This document shows, piece after piece, positions 6,531-14,276 of a stretch of DNA of 14,342 nt. Position 1 is the first letter of the stretch; each line of letters opens with the position of its first letter. A model generated the notes under the pieces. It was given only the letters and a program-made list of their open reading frames with translations, had not been told where the DNA came from and made no database searches. Made by a program: the position numbers and the translations under genes. Origin of the DNA: Dehalococcoidia bacterium (GTDB lineage: Bacteria > Chloroflexota > Dehalococcoidia > Lucifugimonadales > UBA3495); NCBI GenBank assembly GCA_003523055.1, contig DPHC01000020.1, positions 1 to 14,342 on the forward strand. Reading direction: 5' to 3'.

Positions 6531-7130
6531 TTATAATTTTTCTGAAAGGCCTTGGGCTAATAGTCCACCAGAGACAATTATTTTCATTGCTTCTTCAACT
6601 GTGATATCTGTGAAAGTTATTTCCTCATCGGGCACTAAGAGTAGATATCCTGATGCAGGCAGGGGTGTGGTTGGTATGTAAACCGACGATGTAGGTTTGC
6701 CGTCTATTATTCCAAGACTAGATGTTAACAATCCTATTGCTTTAATCCCAGGCCTTGGGAATTCAATTAATACCACACTATGGTAGTCTGGATCACTAGA
6801 ATTGGATACTACTTCAATAGCACTGCGTGCCGAACTGTACAAACTTTTTATTCCAGGAATTTTTTCAATTGTGTCATGTAATTTTTTCATTATTTTGTCA
6901 CCTAGGATATGTTTCGTGAAAAGGCCTATTATATAGATGCCAATAATTAATGTAATTAAACCCACTCCAGGGATATTTGGAGTATCATATATCAAATTTA
7001 GTAAGTTTTTTACTCCTGGATCAATTAAATCGAAGAGATATTTAAGAATTAGGAAAGTGAAACCTATAGGTATTAAAGCTAAAAGACCAGATCCAATAGT
7101 AGATTTAATATGTTTAAATATTTTTTTCAT
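6531..7130 (-). CDS. DUF502 family membrane protein
   Basis: The 199 residues carry two N-terminal membrane helices, about 11-36 (GSGLLALIPIGFTFLILKYLFDLI) and about 54-76. A soluble C-terminal region follows with family landmarks: EKIPGIKSLYSSARSAIE, VVLIEFPRPGIKAIGLLT, VYIPTTPLPASGYLLLVP and the closing MKIIVSGGLL. The family is widespread and of unknown biochemical function. The gene lies 15 bp downstream of the glycosyltransferase on the same strand, so cotranscription is likely. It ends 8 bp from the convergent GNAT gene with no visible terminator. The start is the ATG at 7130, with a weak GAAGAG ribosome site. Confidence 0.9.
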   Translation of the reverse strand: MKKIFKHIKSTIGSGLLALIPIGFTFLILKYLFDLIDPGVKNLLNLIYDTPNIPGVGLITLIIGIYIIGLFTKHILGDKIMKKLHDTIEKIPGIKSLYSSARSAIEVVSNSSDPDYHSVVLIEFPRPGIKAIGLLTSSLGIIDGKPTSSVYIPTTPLPASGYLLLVPDEEITFTDITVEEAMKIIVSGGLLAQGLSEKL

Positions 7131-7145
7131 AAGCTCTTCATATGT

Positions 7146-8363
7146 TTAAATTCTTGCATAATGTTTATTGTGTGCCATACTGTCATAAATTGAGACCATG
7201 TTATTTGCTAAATGATACCAGCTCATAGTTTCTGCTCTTGATCTAGCTTTGAGTCCCATGGTTTGTTGAAGATTTGGGTTTTTTACGATCATTTCTATAG
7301 ATGCTGCAAATGTCTCAGGGCAACGCCACGATTTCAAATATCCAGTTGATCCATGTTTTATTATTGTTGGCAATCCTCCGACTCTTGATGCTATTACGGG
7401 AGTTCCACAAGCCATGGATTCTAGAGCTACTAAACCGAAACTTTCATAAAGAGACGGCACAACACATACATCTGCAGCATTGTAATATTGAGGGAGGTCC
7501 TGATGATCAACTTGTCCGATGAAATCCACTATTTCATTTAAGTTAAGCTTTTCAACCAAACTAGCAAGATATTGGTTTCTATAGCTGGTTTCAGAATCCC
7601 CACCGGCTATTAATACTTTTAATGGTTTAGGAGAGTTAATATACGCGGAAGCTCTTAATAACAGATCTATTCCTTTGAGAGACTCTAATCGACCTACAGA
7701 TAATAATACATTATTATTTTCAAGACCAAGTTTACGTCTAGCTAACCCGATGTCATTAGGTTTAAACAAAGATAAATCTACTCCGCATGGTAATGTTGCT
7801 ATTTTTTCAGGGTTTCCTCCATACAAATTAACTATAGCATCTTTTTCATTTCGACTGAAGGCAATTATTTTTGTTGTGTCTTGGATGATTTGTTGCTCTG
7901 TGCTAATTCTTGTTTGTGATTCTTGTGTTCCCAATCCAGATTGCATTTTAAGCTTGGCAAGGGTGTGGAAAGTTGTAACATGTGGTACGTTCAACTCAAC
8001 ACTTAGCTGTTCTGTTATGAAAGCGGAAAGCCAATAATGTGAATGAAAAATTTGATAAGGTGTCCCATTAAACTCTATGAAGTGTCGCAGCTTATTTTTA
8101 AAGATTGGAGCATTATTAATTAGGTCGTTGGGGTCTGTTTCTACACTTTCATCATCTAAATGAATTATTCTTACAGCCTTATTCAAATGTTCGATATGAT
8201 CGTGTCCAGGGTGCGCTCTTGTGAATATGTCGATATGTATCCCCATTTTACTTAAAGATGACGCTAATTCTGACACATATACATTCATTCCTCCGGATTT
8301 ACCTTCGCCGGGGGGATTCAAAGGACATGTATGGTAACAAATTAAAGCAAGATTATTGATCAT
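7146..8363 (-). CDS. GT4 glycosyltransferase, MshA-like
   Basis: MshA joins GlcNAc from UDP-GlcNAc to inositol 3-phosphate, the first step of mycothiol synthesis. This 405-residue GT-B enzyme has the family opening HTCPLNPPGEGKSGGMNVYV (11-30). Residues equivalent to those I recall contacting the inositol phosphate in Corynebacterium MshA are present at nearly the same numbers: Lys89, Tyr110 (in HSHYW), Thr134 (in TFHT) and Arg152. The nucleotide-sugar site has Arg225 and Lys230 (VGRLESLKG) and the E-x7-E motif YESFGLVALE (Glu307, Glu315). Sucrose-phosphate synthase-like GT4 enzymes share much of this, so the acceptor is not proven. The ATG at 8363 overlaps the upstream acyltransferase by 11 bp, so translation is probably coupled. 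Confidence 0.85.
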   Translation of the reverse strand: MINNLALICYHTCPLNPPGEGKSGGMNVYVSELASSLSKMGIHIDIFTRAHPGHDHIEHLNKAVRIIHLDDESVETDPNDLINNAPIFKNKLRHFIEFNGTPYQIFHSHYWLSAFITEQLSVELNVPHVTTFHTLAKLKMQSGLGTQESQTRISTEQQIIQDTTKIIAFSRNEKDAIVNLYGGNPEKIATLPCGVDLSLFKPNDIGLARRKLGLENNNVLLSVGRLESLKGIDLLLRASAYINSPKPLKVLIAGGDSETSYRNQYLASLVEKLNLNEIVDFIGQVDHQDLPQYYNAADVCVVPSLYESFGLVALESMACGTPVIASRVGGLPTIIKHGSTGYLKSWRCPETFAASIEMIVKNPNLQQTMGLKARSRAETMSWYHLANNMVSIYDSMAHNKHYARI

Positions 8364-9333
8364 TTTTAGAAACCTCTAAAGTGTACACTTGCTTGTTTGA
8401 ACCACCTAGCTTGTATTTGTATTGTTCGTCTCCTCTTAAAAAGTCAAAATATTTAAAATTGTTGTTGATTGCATCTTTGATCGCTAGCGAATGAAGGAGT
8501 AACCCTACGCTGTAATAGTCAAAATCGTGGTTATTGCCACTGTTGTATAACAGACGTTTACCTTTGTAATCAAAACAAAGAGAAGCTGATGCATAAGTAC
8601 CGTCAATTGACATCAGAAATAGTTTTAAATATTTATTGTCTGCTGCTATTTCAAATATAGATTTGAAGTAGGATTCTTTTTCAATATCTAGGTAGGATTC
8701 TTTTTCCGTTCTGCTCATTTTCATCAACTTAATAAATATTGAGAAATATTCATCTAGCTTGTCTGAATCATCTATTACTTGGACAACACAATTTTCCACT
8801 GTATCTAGGCGCCTTAGTTTTCTTCTTAATTCATGTCTATCTTTCTTGTTTAACCCGGCTAAAAAATCGTCCCATGTATTTGGTAATATTATGCCTGGGG
8901 ATACATCTTCTTCAGTGATGTTTATTGTTAAACCTTTTTCTTTTGCTATTTTGGGCAATAATGTTTTTGTTTGTGAGTTTTCATGAATCGAATATAAGTT
9001 AAGGTAGTTATTATTAGATATTATAAAGTGATCAACAACCGAATTTAAAAACTCTTCCGCGTATTCTGGAAGGATTATGAAGTCGTTGTAGTCAACGGTT
9101 TCTGTGTTTCCAATTAGAGATAGAGTATCTCCAGTACTCCACATAGGAGCTATACCGACTATCTGCCTATTTTTTTCCAAATATAACCCATGCCAGGTTT
9201 TGCCTTTAGAGAAATGATTCCACCATACGGATTCCCAGAGAGGTGTTAAAAAAATTGTATCTGTGTTTGATTTTGCTAACAAGCTAGACCACATTGATTC
9301 AATATCACTAATAGATTCAAACTGTTTAAGCAT
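8353..9333 (-). CDS. CelD/BioF2-like (Acetyltransf_6, FemAB-related GNAT) acyltransferase
   Basis: The 326 residues show two linked GNAT-like halves. The N-terminal half includes TPLWESVWWNHFSKG (about 30-44) and a strand IVGIAPMW. A basic stretch NKKDRHELRRKLRRLD lies at about 166-181, as in the CelD/BcsL group, and the C-terminal signature YFDFLRGDEQYKYKLGG runs from about 295. Relatives act in polysaccharide modification or resemble Fem aminoacyl transferases; the donor and acceptor here are unknown. It overlaps the MshA-like gene by 11 bp and follows folE by 9 bp, so it belongs to the same transcript. No signal peptide or membrane segment is seen, so it is probably cytoplasmic. Confidence 0.8.
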   Translation of the reverse strand: MLKQFESISDIESMWSSLLAKSNTDTIFLTPLWESVWWNHFSKGKTWHGLYLEKNRQIVGIAPMWSTGDTLSLIGNTETVDYNDFIILPEYAEEFLNSVVDHFIISNNNYLNLYSIHENSQTKTLLPKIAKEKGLTINITEEDVSPGIILPNTWDDFLAGLNKKDRHELRRKLRRLDTVENCVVQVIDDSDKLDEYFSIFIKLMKMSRTEKESYLDIEKESYFKSIFEIAADNKYLKLFLMSIDGTYASASLCFDYKGKRLLYNSGNNHDFDYYSVGLLLHSLAIKDAINNNFKYFDFLRGDEQYKYKLGGSNKQVYTLEVSKNDQ

Positions 9334-9342
9334 ACATTGTAC

Positions 9343-9903
9343 TCATTTTATCATCGAAGTAAGCAATTCTAGATTATGGTTTTGTTCGTTAGAGGATTTG
9401 AATTGAGCTATAGTGATCACTGATGATCCTGGTTGTTTTATACCACGCATAGTCATACACAAGTGTTCAGCCTCTATATATACTATTAAAGCTTGTGGAT
9501 TGAGCTTTGTGATCAGGCAATCCTTCATTTGGTTTGTAAGGCGTTCCTGAACTTGAGGCCGTTTTGCTAGCACATCCAATGCTCGGGAAATTTTACTTAG
9601 TCCGACGATTTTGTTCGAAGGTATGTATCCTATGTTAGCTTTACCCCAGAAAGGAAGTAGGTGATGTTCGCACATGGAATAGAATGTTATGTCTTTTATA
9701 ATGACTGGGTTTTCTGTTGTTTCTTCAAATAAAGGTTCTAGTTCTTTTAATGGGTCTTTTTTAATACCTGAAAAAGCATCTAACAGAGAATTTGCGACTC
9801 TTTGTGGTGTGTCTGTGAGTCCTTCTCTTTGTAGGTCTTCTCCAATGGCTAACAGTATTTCTTTTACAGAATCAGAGATTGAATTTTTGTTTTTGGAATT
9901 GAT
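9343..9903 (-). CDS. folE: GTP cyclohydrolase I with apparent ATC start
   Basis: FolE converts GTP to 7,8-dihydroneopterin triphosphate, the first step of folate synthesis. From the proposed ATC at 9903 the protein is 186 residues, a normal length. The N-terminal helix region has EDLQREGLTDTPQRVANSLL, followed by KDITFYSMCEHHLLPF with zinc ligands Cys and His. GLSKISRALDVLAKRPQVQERLT precedes the third zinc ligand in EHLCMTMRG, whose Arg matches the GTP-phosphate arginine. The frame has no ATG, GTG or TTG between its upstream stop (9949-9951) and ATG 9675. Starting at 9675 would remove about 76 conserved residues. ATC lies 8 nt behind AAAGGA. The start call is tentative; the gene identity is firm. 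Confidence 0.9.
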   Translation of the reverse strand: MNSKNKNSISDSVKEILLAIGEDLQREGLTDTPQRVANSLLDAFSGIKKDPLKELEPLFEETTENPVIIKDITFYSMCEHHLLPFWGKANIGYIPSNKIVGLSKISRALDVLAKRPQVQERLTNQMKDCLITKLNPQALIVYIEAEHLCMTMRGIKQPGSSVITIAQFKSSNEQNHNLELLTSMIK

Positions 9904-9907
9904 AACG

Positions 9908-10972
9908 TTAATCCTTTGTGCTGTTAAAAATAGCTTTTGAGAGAAGGGTCATTTCAGGTTGGATTTCTATTGAGTTATTAGGCATACTGGTTTTTGCAAG
10001 GTCAGGGTCTTTTAATCCGTTCCCTGTTATGACGCATACGATTGTGTCATTAGTAAATTTTTGCCCTAATCTGGACAACTTAATTAATCCAGCTAAGGAG
10101 GCTGCCGAGGCAGGCTCTCCGAATATACCCTCTTCTGATGCCAGTAACCGGTATGCTTCTAAAATTTGATCGTCAGTAACTTTATCAATAATGCCACCTG
10201 ATTCATCTCTTGCCACCAAGGCTTTGTCCCAGCTTGCTGGGTTTCCAATTCGGATGGCACTGGCAATAGTTTCAGGGTTGTCTACTTTTTTGCCTAGAAC
10301 TATAGGTGCTGCACCAGATGCTTGGAATCCCATCATTTTAGGGGATTTGGAAGTAATACCTAATGATTTATATTCTGAGAATCCTTTCCAGTACGCAGTT
10401 ATATTCCCTGCATTACCAACAGGGATAAATAAATAATCTGGAGCCTCACCAATTTCATCGGACACTTCAAAAGCGGCAGTCTTTTGACCTTCAATTCTAT
10501 AAGGGTTAACAGAATTAACCAGTGTTATCGGGTATTCCTCGACAAATTCTCTAACTAAAGTGAGGGCTTCATCAAAATTACCATTGACTATAATAATTTT
10601 TGCGCCGTAGGCAACGGCTTGCACGAGTTTCCCGACGGCTACTTCACCTTTGGGCACCAATACATATGCATCTAGACCACAATGTGCACTGTAAGCGGCT
10701 GCTGAGGCACTAGTGTTCCCTGTAGATGCACATATGACTCCTACACTTTTAGATTCTAAAGCCTTGGCTATTGCCACTACCATTCCACGATCCTTGAAAG
10801 AACCACTCGGGTTACAACTCTCTAATTTGAAATATAATTCTTTACAGCCTATTAATTTTACTAAGTTGTTCGATTTTACTAGTGGCGTATTACCTTCTCC
10901 TAAAGAAATCATAGGAGTACTATCGTTAATAGGCAGTAATTCTTTATATGTTTCTAAAACACCAGATTTCAT
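9908..10972 (-). CDS. thrC: Threonine synthase
   Basis: ThrC converts O-phosphohomoserine to threonine using pyridoxal phosphate. The 354-residue fold-type II enzyme begins with GEGNTPLV (25-32). The PLP-binding lysine is Lys60 in SGSFKDRG. CASTGNTSASAAAY (about 81-94) and the phosphate-binding loop GNAGN (186-190) are intact, with VITGNGLKDP near the C-terminus. This is the shorter, Bacillus-type length rather than the longer E. coli type. The ATG at 10972 follows an AGGA site, 12 bp after hom, so the two threonine-branch genes are coupled. Its 3' end contains the ribosome site for folE and overlaps the open folE frame. Confidence 0.97.
   Translation of the reverse strand: MKSGVLETYKELLPINDSTPMISLGEGNTPLVKSNNLVKLIGCKELYFKLESCNPSGSFKDRGMVVAIAKALESKSVGVICASTGNTSASAAAYSAHCGLDAYVLVPKGEVAVGKLVQAVAYGAKIIIVNGNFDEALTLVREFVEEYPITLVNSVNPYRIEGQKTAAFEVSDEIGEAPDYLFIPVGNAGNITAYWKGFSEYKSLGITSKSPKMMGFQASGAAPIVLGKKVDNPETIASAIRIGNPASWDKALVARDESGGIIDKVTDDQILEAYRLLASEEGIFGEPASAASLAGLIKLSRLGQKFTNDTIVCVITGNGLKDPDLAKTSMPNNSIEIQPEMTLLSKAIFNSTKD
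9912..9917 (-). promoter_or_regulatory. Shine-Dalgarno supporting the non-standard folE start
   Basis: On the minus strand AAAGGA lies within the last codons of thrC, and exactly 8 nt separate it from ATC at 9903. This spacing suits initiation at ATC. An in-frame ATT at 9912 overlaps the site itself and is too close to be used. Confidence 0.5.
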
Positions 10973-10984
10973 TTTTATTCCTGT

Positions 10985-12271
10985 TTAATCTTCTATTCTA
11001 AGAACTGTATGTATTTTGATTACCACTGTTAAGTCTTTGATGGCGATTAAGGCTTCTTGTATAGAACTTTCTGTAGATTCATACGTTGTTATTATAAGTT
11101 CAGCAATATTGTTTGAGGCTACATTGTCTTTTTGAATCATTGATGCGATGCTTATACCCAGATTTCCAAATATGGTAGATATTTGTGCTAAAACACCAGA
11201 TTCATTAGTTACGCTTAGTCTCATATAAAATTTTTTGACTAAGTCATTAATGCTTTTTATTTGGATGGTATTAGAATTAATTGCTGATTTATGGTTGTCT
11301 TGGGTTGAAGCCTCAATTAAGTCTCCTATGATGCCGCTGGTTGTGGCATTTTGGCCGGCTCCTTCACCATGCAATACTATTTTACCAGCTAAATCACCCT
11401 CTAATTCAATTGCATTATATACGTTGTCTACCTTAGATAACATCTGTGAATTAGGAATGAGTGCTGGGTGCACCCGTGCAGTTATTGTATTATTACTCAG
11501 CTCACATATCGCTAAAGGTTTTATGGAGTACCCGAGTTCTTTTGCGATAAGGAAATCCTGGGGTTCAAGGGAAGTTATTCCTTCTTTATGGACTTGTTCA
11601 GGTTTAATTTCACAGCCAAATGCTAAATTAGCTAATATACATATTTTGTATAAGGCGTCTGTGCCTTCAATATCATTAGCAGGATCAGCTTCCGCGTAAC
11701 CTAGGTCTTGAGCTTCTTTTAAGGATTTATCAAAGGTGGAATTACTATTTGCCATTTGCGTTAGTATATAATTTGAAGTTCCGTTTATTATCCCTCGAAT
11801 AGATTCTATTTTATTGCCTGATAATTGAGTTTTGAGACTATTAATTATAGGTATTCCGGCTCCGGTACTGGCTTCATATAACAAGTGTGATTGTTGTTTT
11901 ATGCTAATAGCTCTAAGTTCTTCTCCATGTTTGGCTATTAATTCTTTATTTGCAGTTACTACATGTTTTTTGTTTTCTAGTGCGATTTTGACTGAATTGT
12001 AAGCAGTGCTTGTGCCGCCAATAACTTCTATTATTACATCTATACTGGGATCATTCAGTATGGTATCTGGATTGTCAGTTATGATATTAGATGGTATGAA
12101 GTCTGGACGTTCTTTATTTAAATCGTTTACTAAAATATGTTTTAAAAGTATGTTACGACCAATGCGAGATTCAATATGATCATAATTTTTTAATAAGGAC
12201 CTAGCTACACCCGTCCCTACCACTCCTAGTCCAAGCAACCCTATACTTAGTGGATTGTTACTGTTTTTCAA
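10985..12271 (-). CDS. hom: Homoserine dehydrogenase
   Basis: Hom reduces aspartate semialdehyde to homoserine, supplying threonine and methionine synthesis. The 428 residues have an N-terminal Rossmann domain (IGLLGLGVVGTGV, 10-22) and VVTANKELIAKHG (104-116). A catalytic region follows with YEASTGAGIPII and DPANDIEGTDALYK, placing conserved Asp205 and Lys209. A C-terminal ACT domain (about 348-425, VTNESGVLAQISTIFGNLGIS) suggests feedback control by threonine, as in Gram-positive Hom. The start is TTG at 12271, behind AAAGGA with 7-nt spacing. It follows the foldase gene by 14 bp and precedes thrC by 12 bp. Confidence 0.97.
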   Translation of the reverse strand: MKNSNNPLSIGLLGLGVVGTGVARSLLKNYDHIESRIGRNILLKHILVNDLNKERPDFIPSNIITDNPDTILNDPSIDVIIEVIGGTSTAYNSVKIALENKKHVVTANKELIAKHGEELRAISIKQQSHLLYEASTGAGIPIINSLKTQLSGNKIESIRGIINGTSNYILTQMANSNSTFDKSLKEAQDLGYAEADPANDIEGTDALYKICILANLAFGCEIKPEQVHKEGITSLEPQDFLIAKELGYSIKPLAICELSNNTITARVHPALIPNSQMLSKVDNVYNAIELEGDLAGKIVLHGEGAGQNATTSGIIGDLIEASTQDNHKSAINSNTIQIKSINDLVKKFYMRLSVTNESGVLAQISTIFGNLGISIASMIQKDNVASNNIAELIITTYESTESSIQEALIAIKDLTVVIKIHTVLRIED

Positions 12272-12285
12272 AATGTAATCCTTTG

Positions 12286-13365
12286 TTACTTAATAATACG
12301 AGGAGCTGTTAATTTCACTTGGTTAGCTACCCAGGAGTATTTCTCGCTGTCAAAATTAAGTTTGACCCACCCCTCCTCTGATCCGGTTTGTAATTGCTTT
12401 GCTTCCCATTTATCCATTGTCTCAAGAGCTAATTTATATTTTATAGGATCTTCAACGTCTTTGGATTCATAGTCAGATAGAATTTTTATTATAAATATGC
12501 CACTTTCAGTAATTAATAAGTCACTAATGTCTCCGGTAGCTTTTTTGGAACCATCTTCAGGGAAAATAAAGTTATTAAATTCTGGAAATGCTCCATTGGG
12601 CACCCATCCAAAATATCCATCTTCTTGTCCTATATCTCTTGCTACAGTTTCAAAATCTTCTTTGTCAATTTGTGAACGTATTTCATCGGGAGGTATGCTA
12701 CTGTCTCTGTTCAGGACTATCAACGATATTTCAACTTGTTCTTGAGGAGATTCCATGTTCATAAAAAAACTTAATGTCAGTTTTCTTTCTCGAATAACCT
12801 CAGCTAAAAGGCCTTCATATTGCTCTTCAGTTAATGTTGTGGCTGTTAAAAAAGCTCGATAATTACTTTTGAATTCTTGTTCCAATTGATTCGAGCCAGT
12901 TTCTTCACCGGGTTTGATTTCGGGATAAAATTGGGCTCTCAATTCTTCTTGAATTTCTTCTTCAGTGACACCAATGCCTAATCCAGGTGCAGCTTGTTTT
13001 AGTATTTCTGCATGTACAAGCTTTTGTAGAAATTCAAATGGAGTGCTTCCCAAATCTAATATGTATTCAGGGTCATAACGATTAAGCCCTTGTAATACCC
13101 GGATTCGTTGCACTAAGTCACTCATCGCGAACTTTACTCCGCGAACCTCTCCGGCCATTACTCTGGGTGGACTATAAAATTCTCTATAATATCCTACTAG
13201 TATTATGAGAAGGATAATTCCAACTAGAGCCCCACCAATTGAATACGCGATTTTTTGTTTTCGTTTTTCCGCTATATCTCGGGCACTTAGGTGGGTTTGG
13301 TCATTTTTATTCTTATTTTTCTTATCTCTTTTAGGAGATAAATTATTTTCTTCTTGCGACACCAT
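12286..13365 (-). CDS. Membrane-anchored parvulin-type peptidyl-prolyl isomerase (SurA/PrsA-like)
   Basis: The 359-residue protein begins with a highly charged cytoplasmic tail (about 1-38, rich in Lys and Asn). One membrane helix follows at about 40-60 (YSIGGALVGIILLIILVGYY), so the rest should face outside the membrane. An N-terminal SurA-like helical region runs to about 205 (FEFLQKLVHAEILKQAA, VTEEEIQEEL). A parvulin-like domain lies at about 208-305 (QVEISLIVLN, FETVARDIGQEDGYFGWVPNG, ISDLLITESGIFIIKIL). Relatives fold exported proteins. Similarity is moderate, so isomerase activity is inferred. The ATG at 13365 follows GAGGT with suitable spacing. It sits 56 bp after rpsR and 14 bp before hom. 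Confidence 0.82.
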   Translation of the reverse strand: MVSQEENNLSPKRDKKNKNKNDQTHLSARDIAEKRKQKIAYSIGGALVGIILLIILVGYYREFYSPPRVMAGEVRGVKFAMSDLVQRIRVLQGLNRYDPEYILDLGSTPFEFLQKLVHAEILKQAAPGLGIGVTEEEIQEELRAQFYPEIKPGEETGSNQLEQEFKSNYRAFLTATTLTEEQYEGLLAEVIRERKLTLSFFMNMESPQEQVEISLIVLNRDSSIPPDEIRSQIDKEDFETVARDIGQEDGYFGWVPNGAFPEFNNFIFPEDGSKKATGDISDLLITESGIFIIKILSDYESKDVEDPIKYKLALETMDKWEAKQLQTGSEEGWVKLNFDSEKYSWVANQVKLTAPRIIK

Positions 13366-13421
13366 AGTACGCTACCTCACCTAGACGAGTTATTTCGATT
13401 CCCCGGGGTTTGCTTTCCTTA

Positions 13422-13805
13422 TTAACGTCGGCTTGTGAATCTGAAGGATTGCCCAGGTATGAAAGGTATGAGAGCTAAATGCCGAGCTTTTTTGATTGCA
13501 GAAGCCAACATTCTTTGATGTTTGGCACAGACTCCGGTTTTCCGAGGTGGTTCTATTTTTGCCCGGTCTGAGATGAACCGTCTCAGTTTGTCTACTTCTT
13601 TATAATCTATAATTTTGGCATGTTCTACACAAAACGAGCAAACTCTTCTTCTGGGGAAGAATCGCCCTCTTGGTCCTCTTGCCCCGCCAGCGTTACGGTT
13701 TTGGGGTCTGTATCCGCCACCGCCTCCTTCAGAGGGTCTATATCCGCCGCCACCGCCTCCTGTATTTTCAGATTGTGGTGAAGTGCTTGTAGTTTGAGTT
13801 GTCAT
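13422..13805 (-). CDS. rpsR: 30S ribosomal protein S18 with Gly-rich N-terminal extension
   Basis: S18 pairs with S6 on the small-subunit platform. The conserved core covers about 50-127 (DYKEVDKLRRFISDRAKIEPPRKTG, AIKKARHLALIPF). A CxxC...CxxH zinc-type motif (Cys56, Cys59, Cys93, His96) is retained. The 127 residues exceed the usual 75-95 because of about 45 extra N-terminal residues: a Thr/Ser/Gln stretch, two GGGGGYRP units (16-24 and 27-34) and an Arg/Gly segment. The start at ATG 13805 is backed by AGGAG at a workable spacing, so the extension is probably translated. The order rpsF-ssb-rpsR is conserved in bacteria. Confidence 0.95.
   Translation of the reverse strand: MTTQTTSTSPQSENTGGGGGGYRPSEGGGGGYRPQNRNAGGARGPRGRFFPRRRVCSFCVEHAKIIDYKEVDKLRRFISDRAKIEPPRKTGVCAKHQRMLASAIKKARHLALIPFIPGQSFRFTSRR
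13704..13760 (-). repeat. Tandem GC-rich repeat encoding GGGGGYRP units in rpsR
   Basis: Two near-identical units lie at 13704-13727 (24 bp) and 13734-13760 (27 bp, with one extra Gly codon), separated by 6 bp. They are GC-rich in an AT-rich genome and encode the repeated GGGGGYRP peptide. The length difference of one codon suggests replication slippage. Confidence 0.8.
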
Positions 13806-13835
13806 ATTATAATTTCTCCTATATCTAATCTGCCA

Positions 13836-14261
13836 CTAAAATGGAAGATCGTCGTCATCGTATTCAGAATTGTTAGCTTGTTGTGATTCTCCAAATTGTG
13901 GAGGGGAATCGTTGTTTTGAGAAGTTGCTTGGTCGTCTTGTCTGTTATTCAAAAAATGCACGTTTTCTGCATTTACATCCAGTGAAACACGAGTTTGCCC
14001 ATCTTGTGTTTGGTAAGTTCTACTTGATAGTCTTCCTTCCACGTAAACTTGGCGCCCTCGGGCTAAATATTGGTTACATATTTCTGATAATCTTCCCCAA
14101 GCACTAACATTAAACCATTCTACTTCTTCTTTGCTTTCGCCGTTGGAAGTAGTGTATTTATAGGTGCTGGCCACTGAGAATGATGTGACACTTGCTCCAT
14201 TGGGTGTGTATCTCATTTCAGGATCTCGTCCAAGATTTCCAATCAATATTACTTTATGCAA
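13836..14261 (-). CDS. ssb: Single-stranded DNA-binding protein
   Basis: SSB coats single-stranded DNA during replication and repair. The 141 residues hold an OB fold (about 1-105) with VILIGNLGRDPEMRYTPNG, VEWFNVSAWGRLSEIC, and GRQVYVEGRLSSRTYQTQDG. A Gln/Asn-rich linker leads to the acidic tip DDDDLPF (135-141), which recruits partner proteins. The start is TTG at 14261 with an AAGGTG ribosome site. It lies between the tail of rpsF and rpsR (30 bp gap), the usual order. Confidence 0.97.
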   Translation of the reverse strand: MHKVILIGNLGRDPEMRYTPNGASVTSFSVASTYKYTTSNGESKEEVEWFNVSAWGRLSEICNQYLARGRQVYVEGRLSSRTYQTQDGQTRVSLDVNAENVHFLNNRQDDQATSQNNDSPPQFGESQQANNSEYDDDDLPF

Positions 14262-14276
14262 ATTACACCTTAACCA

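Noticed and set aside
6523..6560. Search for a terminator between the convergent GNAT and DUF502 genes
   Set aside because: Only 8 bp separate the stops, and the adjoining A/T-rich sequence shows no stable inverted repeat before a T tract on either strand.
9343..9675. folE starting at ATG 9675 (110 residues)
   Set aside because: The same frame upstream encodes conserved FolE sequence up to 9903, so a start here would cut about 76 needed residues.
11235..11699. 154-codon + strand frame opposite hom
   Set aside because: It lies entirely opposite conserved Hom coding sequence, including the catalytic region, and has no recognisable product.
13402..13409. CCCCGGGG palindrome between rpsR and the foldase gene
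   Set aside because: It has no loop and no T tract, so it is not a terminator; a single 8-bp palindrome is not evidence of a site.
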